This document shows, one piece after another, positions 9,484 through 18,895 of a stretch of 64,000 bases of DNA. The stretch covers positions 3,490,303 through 3,554,302 of the forward strand of contig NZ_JWJG01000028.1 of the NCBI RefSeq assembly GCF_000818395.1, read 5' to 3'. This DNA is from Noviherbaspirillum autotrophicum. Its GTDB lineage: Bacteria > Pseudomonadota > Gammaproteobacteria > Burkholderiales > Burkholderiaceae_D. The notes beneath the pieces are model-generated. The model searched no databases. It was not told where the DNA came from and saw only the letters and a program-made list of their open reading frames with translations. The first letter of the stretch is position 1; every line of letters begins with the position of its first letter. The translations under genes were made by a program, and so were the position numbers.

Positions 9484-10719
9484 ATGAAAATCGACGAAGG
9501 TTTTCTCGCGCAAATGCGCGAAGCCGCAAAGATCCTGCAAAACGACGGCCCGATGGCCGCCACGGCCGCCATCCAGCGCGCCCTGCACGGCGCCGGCGCG
9601 GCAGATACGCCCGCGCCGCAAGCGGATTGGACCCGCTACCTGCCGAAGGCACCGGAACTGCGCGGTAGCGACGCGCCGCATGCCACAGAGGCGCAGCCGA
9701 GCGCACATTCGCCCGATCGCATACGTGCGCAGCTCCATAAATTCCAGCGCGCGTGGCCGGGGGCGATGGCCAGCCAGGAGATCGAGGATGTCGAAGCCAG
9801 GGAGGAGGTCGCCGACCTGGCGGGCAAGGGCCGTTTCCTGTCCGGCTCGTGCACCAGCCACGCCGGGACGCGCGCCTACAAGCTGTACGTCCCGAGCGGC
9901 TACACCGGTCAGGCGCTGCCTCTGGTCGTCATGCTGCATGGCTGCACGCAGCATCCGGATGATTTCGCCGCCGGCACCGGCATGAACGCCGCCGCCGAAG
10001 AGCGCAACTGCTTTGTCGTGTATCCGGCCCAGATCAAGTCGGCAAACACTTCGAACTGCTGGAACTGGTTCAACACCGGCGACCAGCGCCGAGATCAGGG
10101 CGAGCCTGCCATCATCGCCGACATTACGCGTGCCATCGTCCGCGAATACGCCATCGACACCGGTCGCATCTATGTTGCCGGCCTGTCCGCGGGCGGGGCC
10201 ATGGCGGCAGTGATGGGCGCGACCTATCCGGACCTGTATGCCGCGATCGGCATACACTCGGGGCTCCCGTACGCCGTCGCGCACGACATGCCTTCGGCGT
10301 TCGCGGCGATGAAAAGCCGCAAGATCAAGGCCTCGGCACGCAAGACGGGATGCAAGCCGGCGAAGCCGTTCGGGCACACCATGCCGGTCATCGTGTTCCA
10401 TGGCGATCGCGATGCCACCGTCGATCCTGCCAACGGCGAGCTGGCGTTGGCGCAGTGCATACCGTCGCCGGACGCGAACGGCAAGGTGGAAAGCGGCAAG
10501 GTTCACAATGGCAGAACGTATACGCGAACGGTTCTGCACGACGAGCAAGGCAAAGCCATCGCGGAAAAATGGATCGTGCACGGTGCCGGGCATGCATGGT
10601 CCGGCGGCAGCACCAGGGGGTCGTACACCGATCCGCAAGGGCCGGATGCATCGCGTGAAATGCTCCGCTTCTTCCAGGTGCACGGGCGAAATGCGCCGTC
10701 GAGCAAACCTGCGGCGTGA
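9484..10719 (+). CDS. PHB depolymerase family esterase
   Basis: 411 residues from the ATG at 9484. An alpha/beta hydrolase of the poly(3-hydroxybutyrate) depolymerase/feruloyl esterase family. Visible landmarks: oxyanion-type LHGCTQ, lipase box GLSAGG with Ser235, FHGDRDATVD with the probable catalytic Asp, and GAGHAWSGG with the catalytic His. There is no signal peptide; the first 110 residues form a helical, Ala-rich extension as found in related predicted intracellular enzymes. The substrate could be intracellular polyhydroxybutyrate or another ester and cannot be settled from sequence. A ribbon-helix-helix regulator lies immediately upstream. Confidence 0.85.
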   Translation: MKIDEGFLAQMREAAKILQNDGPMAATAAIQRALHGAGAADTPAPQADWTRYLPKAPELRGSDAPHATEAQPSAHSPDRIRAQLHKFQRAWPGAMASQEIEDVEAREEVADLAGKGRFLSGSCTSHAGTRAYKLYVPSGYTGQALPLVVMLHGCTQHPDDFAAGTGMNAAAEERNCFVVYPAQIKSANTSNCWNWFNTGDQRRDQGEPAIIADITRAIVREYAIDTGRIYVAGLSAGGAMAAVMGATYPDLYAAIGIHSGLPYAVAHDMPSAFAAMKSRKIKASARKTGCKPAKPFGHTMPVIVFHGDRDATVDPANGELALAQCIPSPDANGKVESGKVHNGRTYTRTVLHDEQGKAIAEKWIVHGAGHAWSGGSTRGSYTDPQGPDASREMLRFFQVHGRNAPSSKPAA

Positions 10720-10763
10720 CCTGGCCGGCTTTTGCGCTGGCGCGAAAGGGAGGGCAGGGCGGG

Positions 10764-13622
10764 CTAGCCCGCCTGCTCTTTAGTGAACGGAGCGAACAGC
10801 AGGAGCTCGGCGTCTGCCGGGGCTAACGGCTTGCTGAAGAAATAGCCTTGCATTTCGTCGCATCCATGCTCGCGCAAGAAGCTTTCCTGCGCCGCGGTTT
10901 CCACGCCTTCCGCGACGACCGTCAGGCGCAGGGTTTTACCCATCGCGATAATCGCTTCCGTAATGGCACGGTCTTCGCTATTCGTTTCCAGCTCGCGAAT
11001 GAATGAACGGTCCACCTTCAGGATATCGATCGGGAAGCGCTTGATCTGCCCGAGCGACGAATAGCCCGTGCCGAAATCATCGATCGCAAGCCGCACTCCC
11101 ATCCTTTTGAGGGCCCCCAGCAGCTGCCGCGCATGTTCGGGATCGTCGATGACCATGCTTTCCGTGATTTCCAGCTCCAGCAAGCCTGGCGCCATTCCTG
11201 TCTCTTGCAAGATGGAGGCGATATCATCGAGCAGGCAGGGATCGCTGAACTGGCGCACTGACAGATTCACCGCCATGGAAATCGGCGGCAGCCCGTGGCG
11301 CTGCCATTGCACCAGCTGCGCGCATGCGTTTTTCAGCACCCACTTGCCGATCTCGATGATGAGTCCGGTGTCTTCCGCAACCGGAATGAACTGCGCCGGC
11401 GGCACGCTGCCAAGCTCGAGGTTATTCCAGCGCAGCAGCGCCTCGACGCCGGTAATTCGCCCCCCGGCCAGATGGCGCTTGGCCTGGTATTGCAATGACA
11501 ATTCGCCGCGCTCCAGGGCGTGGCGCAGATTGTTTTCCATGACCAGGCGTTCCAGCGATTGCGTGCGGATATTGTTCGTATAGAACTGGAAATTATTCTT
11601 GCCCTGATCCTTCGCGTAATACATTGCGATATCGGCGTTTTTCATGAGCGACTGCTCGTTTTCACCGTCCTGCGGATAGACGGCAATGCCGATGCTGGCG
11701 CTCACCCGGCATTCGCGCCCCGCCACCATGAGCGGTTCCGTGGCGGCGGCCAGCAGATCGGCCGCCAGGGTAGCGGCGCGGCCATGTTCGGACAGGTCCG
11801 GCATGAGCACCACAAATTCGTCGCCGCCCAGGCGGGCAATCACTTCATCGCCCTGTAGCACGCCCTCGAAACGCCTCGCCACTTCCACCAGGAGCTTGTC
11901 GCCGGCATCATGGCCGAACGTGTCGTTGATGAACTTGAAGCGATCCAGGTCCATGAACAGCACGCCCACACGGCTGCCGCTGCGCTGCGCATGCAGGATC
12001 GCGCTGCTCAGCAGGTGGGCGAACATCATGCGGTTGGGCAGCCCGGTCAGGCCGTCATGGGTTGCCAGGTGATGAATTCGCTCTTCCGCCAGTTTCTGGT
12101 CCGTGATCTCGCGCGACACGCCGCGGTATCCGCTGAATTTGCCGTCCTGGCCGAAGACGGGCTCGCCGCTGACGCTGATGAAATACGGCCGCCCGTCCGC
12201 CAGGCGCCGGTGCATGACGACATCGCGAAACGGTTTGCGGGCGGCCAGCACGGCGTGGTGCGACTGCCATCCTGCGCCGCCATCGATGTTCAGGCCGGCT
12301 TCCCACGGCCGCTTGCCGAGGAAGGAAAGCTGGGCCGCCCCCGCGTTTTCGTGGCGGCTCTCCATGCGGGTGTAGCGATACTCGGCATCCTGTTCCCAAT
12401 ACCAGTCGGACGACAGGTTGGTCAATGCGCGAAAACGCGCTTCGCTCTCGCGCAGCGCCTGCTCGATCTGGCGCCGGGCCGTGACATCGCGCACCATGCC
12501 GCGAAAGCCAGCCGCCTGACCGTCGCTATTGCGCACCAGCTGCACCGAGCCTTCGCCCCAGCGGATGCTGCCATCCTTGCGCACCATCGGCCAGTCGAAG
12601 CTGCGGGACGGCAGGCCGGTTCGGTAGACCTGGTTGAAAATCCCGAAAATGACGCGGGCGAATTCCGGCGTCTGGAACATCCGGCTGCTCTTGCCGATGA
12701 GTTCCTCGGCGCCGTAGCCGAGCATGCGTCCCATCGCGTCATTGCACAGGACGAAATTACCCAAGAGATCGACTTCGTAATAGGGATCTTCGATCGTTTC
12801 GAGGATGCCGCGATATTTTTCTTCACTCTCGCGCAATGCCTGTTCGACCTTGCGCCGCGCGGTGACGTCGCGCAGGAAGCCGCAGAATCCGGCCGGATTG
12901 CCGCCGGCATTGCGTACCAGTTGCACCGTGCCTTCGCCGAGCACCGTGGTGCCGTCCTTGCAGATGAGCGACCAGTCGAAACTGTCCGCGGCCTGGCCGG
13001 TTCGGAACACCTGGTTGAACGTCTGAAAAATCTTTTCAGCCATGTCTGGCGCCTGGAATCCCCGGTAATTCTGGCCGATCAGTTCGTCTGCCGTATATCC
13101 CAGCATGCGCAGGAAGGCGCCGTTGCACATGACGAGATTCCCGGTCAAATCCACTTCGTAATACGCATCGCTGGCCGAGTCGAGGATGCCGCGATATTTT
13201 TCCTCGCTTGCGCGCACGGCTCGTTCCATCGTCCGGGAGTCGGTCACGCGCTCCACCGTGCCGCGAAACCCGATGGTCCGACCTTCCTCGTCAGTTACCG
13301 GCCGCGCCGTGATGTCGCCGCTCAGTTCGGTGCCATCCTTGCGAAGGAATGAGCAGCGCGCGTTTTCAAGCGGCACGCCGGTGCGGTAGAGCGTGCTGAA
13401 GAGGTCGTAGGCGTGCGCAGCGGCCGCCTCGGACTGGAGCTGGCGATGGTTCATGCCCGTCAGTTCGGACATGGCATAGCCGAGCAGGCGGCTTAAGGCG
13501 CTGTTAAACATCACGAGATTGCCGCGCAAATCCACTTCGTAGTACGCGGCGTCGAAGGTGTCCAATATCGCGCGAATGGCCACATCGCTTGCCAGCGCCG
13601 CGCCGCGCATGACCTTGGTCAT
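10764..13622 (-). CDS. Multi-PAS diguanylate cyclase/phosphodiesterase (GGDEF-EAL)
   Basis: A 952-residue cyclic-di-GMP enzyme without transmembrane segments. Four PAS-type units run from about 15 to 510; the first three are clear repeats (YYEVDL.GN.V..N....MLGY), so they arose by internal duplication. GGDEF motif is intact at 599-603, and the EAL domain has EALLRW at 727 and DDFGTGYSSL near 848, so both synthesis and breakdown activities could be present. Single gene, with no obvious partner. A near-perfect palindrome lies about 100 bp upstream of the start. Confidence 0.93.
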   Translation of the reverse strand: MTKVMRGAALASDVAIRAILDTFDAAYYEVDLRGNLVMFNSALSRLLGYAMSELTGMNHRQLQSEAAAAHAYDLFSTLYRTGVPLENARCSFLRKDGTELSGDITARPVTDEEGRTIGFRGTVERVTDSRTMERAVRASEEKYRGILDSASDAYYEVDLTGNLVMCNGAFLRMLGYTADELIGQNYRGFQAPDMAEKIFQTFNQVFRTGQAADSFDWSLICKDGTTVLGEGTVQLVRNAGGNPAGFCGFLRDVTARRKVEQALRESEEKYRGILETIEDPYYEVDLLGNFVLCNDAMGRMLGYGAEELIGKSSRMFQTPEFARVIFGIFNQVYRTGLPSRSFDWPMVRKDGSIRWGEGSVQLVRNSDGQAAGFRGMVRDVTARRQIEQALRESEARFRALTNLSSDWYWEQDAEYRYTRMESRHENAGAAQLSFLGKRPWEAGLNIDGGAGWQSHHAVLAARKPFRDVVMHRRLADGRPYFISVSGEPVFGQDGKFSGYRGVSREITDQKLAEERIHHLATHDGLTGLPNRMMFAHLLSSAILHAQRSGSRVGVLFMDLDRFKFINDTFGHDAGDKLLVEVARRFEGVLQGDEVIARLGGDEFVVLMPDLSEHGRAATLAADLLAAATEPLMVAGRECRVSASIGIAVYPQDGENEQSLMKNADIAMYYAKDQGKNNFQFYTNNIRTQSLERLVMENNLRHALERGELSLQYQAKRHLAGGRITGVEALLRWNNLELGSVPPAQFIPVAEDTGLIIEIGKWVLKNACAQLVQWQRHGLPPISMAVNLSVRQFSDPCLLDDIASILQETGMAPGLLELEITESMVIDDPEHARQLLGALKRMGVRLAIDDFGTGYSSLGQIKRFPIDILKVDRSFIRELETNSEDRAITEAIIAMGKTLRLTVVAEGVETAAQESFLREHGCDEMQGYFFSKPLAPADAELLLFAPFTKEQAG

Positions 13623-14103
13623 CGCTGCCTCCCCCAGGCGTGCCTGCCATCCGTGGCGAGCGCATAGCCGGGATCATGGATGAAATATGTCTGCATGCCG
13701 CCACTCCTCGTCGTGGACATGATTGCACTCCATTTGGAGTTCAATCAATTTATTTCATACTAGCAACAAATCATGCTTGTTGTCGCCACCCTCTTGCAAG
13801 CGTCGGAAGCCTTTTCCCTGCCTGCTCACGACGGAACATGCGTACGCAACAGCTTCGGGCTAAGGCAATTCGTCCGGCGTATACTGCGTCTGGGCAATAT
13901 ATTTGCACCGGCTCCTGGTACTGGCCGGCGTAGCGTTTTGCGGGGTGCTACTGCTCCGGATTGCCTTAAAACGGATTTCATCCACGCCCTTGGCACGGTG
14001 GCGAGCGCACTCGCCGCGACAGAACGCCCGCAGCACAACGAACGGCTTCAGGAGCAGGCAAAGGCGCGCCGCCGTTTCACGATATGAATGAAGGACTCTC
14101 AAG
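13623..14103. other. Intergenic region with operator-like palindrome
   Basis: 481 bp between the divergent GGDEF-EAL gene and the NorE-like gene. The only structure I see is the inverted repeat at 13722-13745. A 62-codon frame with a TTG start (13903-14091) contains a hydrophobic stretch but has no good start signal; I do not call it. Confidence 0.5.
13722..13745. promoter_or_regulatory. Inverted repeat, candidate operator
   Basis: Arms ATTGCACTCC and GGAGTTCAAT pair at 9 of 10 positions around a 4-bp centre (ATTT). It lies 100 bp upstream of the GGDEF-EAL start and 359 bp upstream of the NorE-like gene, so it could control either. The binding protein is unknown. Confidence 0.45.
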
Positions 14104-14751
14104 ATGATGATGGAAGCGACCTACGTTCCCGGGTATGCGCCGGCCGAGGCAGAGCGCAAACCGGAGCGCGTGCCGGAACCCAACGCAGGGCGTCTGCCGG
14201 GCCGCATACCGGGTAATCGGGGTATGTGGGTTGGCATTACCTGCGAATTCGTCGAATTCGCGCTAATGTTTTCCGTGTACTTCATCGCCCGGTATCACTA
14301 TCCGGACGCCTTCCGGCAGGGGCCGGAGCTGATCTGGACGACGGCCGGCGTGGTCAATACGCTGATCATGGTGACCAGCAGCTTTTTCGTGGCCTGTTCG
14401 CTTGCATCGGTCAAGAATGCGCAAATTCGCCGCGCCAAGTACTGGCTGGCAGCGGCGATCGTGACGGCCTTGGGCTATCCCATCGTCAAGCTGCTGGAAG
14501 TCGATTGGAACCTGGCGCACGGCATCGATGGCAAGGCCGGGATTTTTTACACCGTCTATTACTACCTGACCTTCAACCACCTTGTGCATGCCTGCTGGGG
14601 AATCCTGGGCATGTGCTGGGCATTTTTCAGGTTATCGACGAATGCCTATTCGGCCGAGCAGCACGACGGGCTCGAAGCGCTGGCATGCTACTGGCACGCG
14701 ACCGACATTATCTGGCTTGCGCTTTTTCCGCTGTTTTACGTATTGGCTTGA
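14104..14751 (+). CDS. NorE-like / cytochrome c oxidase subunit III family membrane protein
   Basis: 215 residues with about five membrane spans, matching the short subunit-III-like proteins called NorE that accompany nitric oxide reductases. Features: GNRGMWVGITCEFVEFALMF in the first span, FNHLVHACWG and CYWHATDIIWLALFPLFY near the C-terminus, both typical of the heme-copper oxidase subunit III family. No norCB genes are nearby, so its partner complex must be encoded elsewhere. A NorF-like gene follows 3 bp downstream. It could equally be a subunit III of another terminal oxidase. Confidence 0.8.
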   Translation: MMMEATYVPGYAPAEAERKPERVPEPNAGRLPGRIPGNRGMWVGITCEFVEFALMFSVYFIARYHYPDAFRQGPELIWTTAGVVNTLIMVTSSFFVACSLASVKNAQIRRAKYWLAAAIVTALGYPIVKLLEVDWNLAHGIDGKAGIFYTVYYYLTFNHLVHACWGILGMCWAFFRLSTNAYSAEQHDGLEALACYWHATDIIWLALFPLFYVLA

Positions 14752-14754
14752 ACG

Positions 14755-15024
14755 ATGAATCAGACTGCAAAAAAAGTGCTGCCGGTCCGGGCCTGGCTGG
14801 CCCTTCTTGCGCTCACCGGCGTCAGCCTGGCATTGGGGCAAAAGGCCGGTCATGCCTCCTGGATGCCTGTCGTTGTCGCCGCCATCATCTGGATCAAAGG
14901 AACGGTGGTGGCACGCCACTTTCTGGAATCGCGCACGGCACATCCGTTCATCGCCTGGCTGCTGCGCGTCTTCGTGGCAATCGCGCCTGTCGCATTGCTG
15001 CTCACGACGTGGCTGGAACGCTAG
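14755..15024 (+). CDS. NorF-like / cytochrome c oxidase subunit IV family small membrane protein
   Basis: 89 residues with three hydrophobic spans (about 13-30, 36-55, 66-84). The middle span ends in GTVVARHFLESR, which fits the prokaryotic cytochrome oxidase subunit IV family that includes NorF. It starts 3 bp after the NorE-like stop codon, so the two are one transcript and probably one membrane complex. Confidence 0.72.
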   Translation: MNQTAKKVLPVRAWLALLALTGVSLALGQKAGHASWMPVVVAAIIWIKGTVVARHFLESRTAHPFIAWLLRVFVAIAPVALLLTTWLER

Positions 15025-15057
15025 CGGCTTGGTTCCTTCTGCGGGCAGGCCGTTCCG

Positions 15058-15525
15058 TCACGGCGTGACGGAATGCACCCGCTTCAGGCAGCGCAATGCG
15101 AAGGTCGAGCGGGAATGGCGAATGCCGGGAATCTTGTACAGCTTTTGGCGGAGAAACCGTTCGTAGCCCTCCGTGCCGGAGACCGCCACCTTGATCAGGT
15201 AGTCGTAGTCGCCGGTGAGCAGATAAGCTTCCATGACTTCCGGCAGCTCCGCCAGCGCATCGCCGAAGCGCTGGAAAATGTCATCGTCATGCCGCTCCAG
15301 TGTGACCTCGATGATGACCGTGTCCGGCAAGCCGAGCGCGCGCTGGTCGAGGATCGCGACATATTCATTGATGAAGCCCGCTTCCTCCAGCGCCTTGACC
15401 CGGTTCCAGCACGGCGTGGGAGACAGGTTCACCATTTCGGCCAGCTTCTGGTTGCTAATGCGGCCATCGCGACTCAAGGTGCGCAGGATCTTGCGATCGA
15501 TTTCATCCAGCTGGTTATCCTTCAT
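15058..15525 (-). CDS. Lrp/AsnC family transcriptional regulator
   Basis: 155 residues: an N-terminal HTH (LDEIDRKILRTLSRDGRISNQKLAEMVNLSPTPC..R) and a C-terminal RAM ligand-binding domain (about 70-145, with TGDYDYLIKV). Lrp-family proteins respond to amino acids and often act on a divergent neighbour; here the divergent neighbour is the DUF3348 operon 434 bp away, a link made only by position. It ends 33 bp from the convergent NorF-like gene. Confidence 0.92.
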   Translation of the reverse strand: MKDNQLDEIDRKILRTLSRDGRISNQKLAEMVNLSPTPCWNRVKALEEAGFINEYVAILDQRALGLPDTVIIEVTLERHDDDIFQRFGDALAELPEVMEAYLLTGDYDYLIKVAVSGTEGYERFLRQKLYKIPGIRHSRSTFALRCLKRVHSVTP

Positions 15526-15701
15526 TGCGATTCTTTCTTTTGCGATTATTTGCCAATGAAGGGATATTATCTATGGGACTTATTATTGGTAGAAGAAGTT
15601 ACTGCATTTTTATGTTTTTGCTCTGAAAAACAAAAGCACATTCTGGCGGGCCAGCTGTAACATTTTCACGTGCTCACAAGGCGCAACAAAGTCGCATTCC
15701 A

Positions 15702-15728
15702 CCGCCTTCCCGCACCAAGGGAAGGCGG
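15702..15728. repeat. Perfect 10-bp inverted repeat
   Basis: Arms CCGCCTTCCC and GGGAAGGCGG are perfect complements separated by GCACCAA. No thymine run follows on either strand, so it is not a standard terminator. It lies between the two divergent genes and might be an operator or an mRNA structure. Confidence 0.5.
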
Positions 15729-15797
15729 AAATGCTCCGGTTTCCGGCAATCCGCCCAGGGAGATTGCAAGGCAACGTCCGCCGCGCCAGCCGCTCGT

Positions 15798-15826
15798 TTG
15801 AGTTCGCCATTCCTCCAAGATATAAT
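15798..15826 (+). promoter_or_regulatory. Candidate sigma-70 promoter of the DUF3348 operon
   Basis: TTGAGT at 15798-15803 and a perfect TATAAT at 15821-15826, 17-bp spacer. It would give a leader of about 125 nt before the ATG at 15960. Confidence 0.65.
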
Positions 15827-15959
15827 CGTGCGCTTATTTATGCCATGAATGGGTTGCCGACAGTGGCTCAGATTCGCTAGAGCAGGACCAGAACGAGTGT
15901 TCATGCGGATAGCGGCGTGAACTATAGCCTGCTTTTTTCGACTTTGATCGCACCTGCCT

Positions 15960-16730
15960 ATGACGCGAGCGTCACCGCGTACACACTTCCACAGCTCGAA
16001 ACTCCTTCGATGTCTTGCTGACCTGTCCCTTGTGGATGCGGCCGACTCCGGGGGGGCATTTGCGGAACAGCTGGGCCTGTGGATTCACTTTGCCGATGCC
16101 ATCGCGCTGTCTGCCGTGCATAGCGACTGCATCGCCAGCGCGCCAAAAACACGGCACGGCATGCAGCACAAAGGGCCTGCAGTCGTGCATGCCGATGCCG
16201 AATTCGACCGCATCCAAGCGCTCTTGATGAATTCCATCAGGAAGAGTTTCTCGCCCGGCTTGGGCAAGGCGCACATCACGCTGCCCACGCCAATACTCGA
16301 GCTGCCGTTGGATGTTGCCGCGGCTTACGCGCCGTACCGCCGGTTTTATGAAGCGCATCAGCGCGACATGGAATTGAGCATTCAACCCTTGAGGGTCAAC
16401 ATCCGTGCAGCGGTGGCGAAGACGTCGCCCGAGCTCGGGAAGCTGGCCGACCTCGACGCGGCGCTCGAAAAGATACTGCGCGATCGCGAGAGGCAATTGC
16501 TGTCGAAAGTGCCGGTGCTTCTCCGGAAGCGGTTCGATTACTTGTTCAAGGAACATCAGCAGAGGCTTGCCGATACCGGGCAGGCAGACAACCCTGCCGG
16601 CTGGACGCAAGCGGGCGGCTGGCTGGCGCGCTTTTTCCATGACATGCAAATGCTGCTGCTGGCTGAAGCGGAGCTTCGCCTGCAGCCGGCAATGGGACTC
16701 ATTGAAGCATTCAAACAAGAGACGCAATGA
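15960..16730 (+). CDS. DUF3348 family protein, first gene of motor-like operon
   Basis: 256 residues, soluble and mainly helical. I assign it to DUF3348 from overall pattern and context; its function is unknown. No catalytic motif is visible. The first half holds an LGLWIHFADAIALS segment and a spacer, the second half a helical region ending LRLQPAMGLIEAFKQE. Its stop overlaps the start of the MotA-like gene by 4 bp (ATGA), so it is translated together with the membrane motor-like pair, and a role in assembling or controlling that complex is a reasonable inference. Confidence 0.8.
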   Translation: MTRASPRTHFHSSKLLRCLADLSLVDAADSGGAFAEQLGLWIHFADAIALSAVHSDCIASAPKTRHGMQHKGPAVVHADAEFDRIQALLMNSIRKSFSPGLGKAHITLPTPILELPLDVAAAYAPYRRFYEAHQRDMELSIQPLRVNIRAAVAKTSPELGKLADLDAALEKILRDRERQLLSKVPVLLRKRFDYLFKEHQQRLADTGQADNPAGWTQAGGWLARFFHDMQMLLLAEAELRLQPAMGLIEAFKQETQ

Positions 16731-18895
16731 ACAGACATTTATTTACAGTCGCCTTTCTTTTGGGCGCGCTCGGGATCGTTTGGGTAGGCGTCGGGTTTAT
16801 CGATTCCAGTTTTCTGGCGCTGGGGATGACGGCGGCCATCGGCGCCGTCTATGCATATGGCGCGCTCGAACTGCACCGGTTCCGGCAGGCGACCGCCACC
16901 TTGGCAGCCGCGCTGGCGGCGATTCCGGAAAACCTGACGGAGCTCAGCGACTGGCTGGCCGGCGTGCATCCTTCTCTGCAAAATTCCGTGCGCTTGCGCA
17001 TCGAGGGCGAACGTGCCGGCTTGCCCGGCCCATCCCTCACGCCATACCTGGCCGGGCTGCTGGTCATGCTGGGGATGCTCGGCACGTTTCTGGGCATGGT
17101 CGTCACGCTCAAGGGGGCCGTCTTTGCACTGGAAAAAACCGCCGATCTTCAGGCAATGCGCTCCGCGCTTTCGGTGCCGGTCATGGGGCTGGGCCTGGCG
17201 TTCGGCACCTCGGTGGCGGGCGTTGCCGCCTCCGCGATGCTGGGCTTGATGTCGGCGCTGAGCCGACGCGAAAGAATGCAGGCGGCGCAGCTGCTGGACA
17301 CCCGGATTGCCACGGTCTTGCGCCGTTTTTCACTGGTACATCAGCGCCAGGAAACCTTCCGGGCGCTGCAGCTGCAATCCCAGGCCTTGCCGCAGGTCGT
17401 CGATAAATTGCAGGCGATGATGGCGCAGATGGAGGGCATGAGCCAGCAGCTGAACCAGCGCCTGCTCAGCAATCAGGAAGACTTCCACGCCAATGTCAAA
17501 GGCGTCTATACCGATCTGGCACGCGCAGTCGATCAATCCCTGCGCGAGAGCTTGAGCCAGAGCGCGCATGCCGCCGGCGAAAGCCTCAAGCCCGTGGTCG
17601 AGGCGGCAATGAGCGGGGTCGCCCGCGAGGCGCAGTTGATGCACGAACGCACGACCGATACCGTGCAGGCGCAGCTCGACGGGCTTTCCGCGCGATTCGG
17701 CGATACCGCAACCAAGGTAGCGGACACCTGGGCGGCGGCACTGAAGAACCACGAACAGGCAAGCGCCGGCCTCGTCGCCAGCGTGGGCCGCTCGCTCGAT
17801 GCATTCAACGAGACGTTCGAGCAGCGTACCGATGCCCTCGTGACCCAAGTCGGCGAGGCTTACGCCGGCTTGCAGGACGCTCAGATGGAACGCGACACGC
17901 AGCGGCAGCAGGCATGGACGCAGTCGCTGGAAACCATGGCGACGGCGCTCAGTCGCGCATGGCAAGAAGCGGGCGCGCAAACGCTTTCACAGCAGCAGAA
18001 GATCTGCGACACCCTCAAGCAGACCGCGCACGACATCACCGAACAAGTGCAGGCAGGCGCGACTCATTCGCTCGCCGAGACAACACGCCTGGTCGCTTCC
18101 GCCGAAGAACTGATGCGCTCCCGCATCGCTTCCGAAGCGCAGTGGATTGAACAGCATCGCGAACGCATGGATCAACTGGCAAGCCTGCTGCGCTCGGAAC
18201 TCGGCGCCCTCAGGGACGACGAAGCGGCGCGCGGCCATGCAGCGGTTGAACGGCTGGGTCAATTGCAAGCGGCGCTGACGCGCCATTTGACGACTCTGGG
18301 TACCGCCCTGGAAGAACCGATCGCGCGGCTCATCGAAACTGCTTCGGAAGCGCCGCGCGCGGCGGCGGAAGTCATCGGGCAGTTGCGCCAGCAAATCTCC
18401 GGCAGCGTGGCGCGCGACAACGAACTGCTTGAGGAACGCAGCCGCATCATGGCAACGCTCAACGCGCTGCTTGGCGCGATCAATCATGCTTCCCTTGAGC
18501 AGCGCGCCGTGATCGATTCCCTGGTGTCGTCTTCCGCGAAGGCGCTCGATGCCACCGCCAGCGCATTTGCCGACAATGTCGCCGCCGAAGCCGCCAAGCT
18601 GTCCGACATTGCCGCCCACGTCACCAGCAGCGCCGTCGACGTATCGAGCCTCTCCGAAGCCTTTGGCTTTGCCGTGCAGGCGTTCAATGAAGCCAATGAA
18701 AAACTGATCGCGAACCTGCAGCGCATGGAGGGCGCGATGGACAAGTCCATGTCGAGAAGCGACGAGCAACTCGCCTATTACGTGGCCCAGGCACGGGAAA
18801 TCATCGATCTTTCCATGATGTCGCAAAAGGAAATCGTCGAAGCGCTGCGCCGGCTGCCGGCGAAGCAGGGCAATTTTGCCGAAGAGGTCAGGTAA
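16727..18895 (+). CDS. DUF802 protein: MotA/TolQ/ZorA-like channel with long coiled-coil tail
   Basis: 722 residues. The first 180 contain about four membrane spans: two near the N-terminus (about 5-27 and 30-50) and two more (about 106-128 and 148-175). The third span carries MLGMLGTFLGMV and the fourth VPVMGLGLAFGTSVAGVAAS, the pattern of MotA/TolQ/ExbB proton-channel subunits. Residues about 190-722 are a very long charged, Ala/Glu/Gln-rich cytoplasmic tail, predicted coiled coil. That architecture, channel plus long tail, is shared with ZorA of the Zorya defence system. The next gene is a MotB-like partner (1-bp stop/start overlap). Function unknown; a peptidoglycan-anchored ion-driven motor is inferred. 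Confidence 0.82.
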   Translation: MNRHLFTVAFLLGALGIVWVGVGFIDSSFLALGMTAAIGAVYAYGALELHRFRQATATLAAALAAIPENLTELSDWLAGVHPSLQNSVRLRIEGERAGLPGPSLTPYLAGLLVMLGMLGTFLGMVVTLKGAVFALEKTADLQAMRSALSVPVMGLGLAFGTSVAGVAASAMLGLMSALSRRERMQAAQLLDTRIATVLRRFSLVHQRQETFRALQLQSQALPQVVDKLQAMMAQMEGMSQQLNQRLLSNQEDFHANVKGVYTDLARAVDQSLRESLSQSAHAAGESLKPVVEAAMSGVAREAQLMHERTTDTVQAQLDGLSARFGDTATKVADTWAAALKNHEQASAGLVASVGRSLDAFNETFEQRTDALVTQVGEAYAGLQDAQMERDTQRQQAWTQSLETMATALSRAWQEAGAQTLSQQQKICDTLKQTAHDITEQVQAGATHSLAETTRLVASAEELMRSRIASEAQWIEQHRERMDQLASLLRSELGALRDDEAARGHAAVERLGQLQAALTRHLTTLGTALEEPIARLIETASEAPRAAAEVIGQLRQQISGSVARDNELLEERSRIMATLNALLGAINHASLEQRAVIDSLVSSSAKALDATASAFADNVAAEAAKLSDIAAHVTSSAVDVSSLSEAFGFAVQAFNEANEKLIANLQRMEGAMDKSMSRSDEQLAYYVAQAREIIDLSMMSQKEIVEALRRLPAKQGNFAEEVR

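Larger units (their letters stand above)
15526..15959. other. Intergenic region between Lrp-type regulator and DUF3348 operon
   Basis: 434 bp without a gene. It contains an AT-rich stretch directly upstream of the Lrp-type gene, a 10-bp perfect hairpin (15702-15728) and a good promoter for the rightward operon (15798-15826). Confidence 0.6.

Noticed and set aside
13903-14091. 62-codon frame with a hydrophobic stretch upstream of the NorE-like gene
   Set aside because: TTG start, no ribosome-binding site and no family; possible but unsupported.
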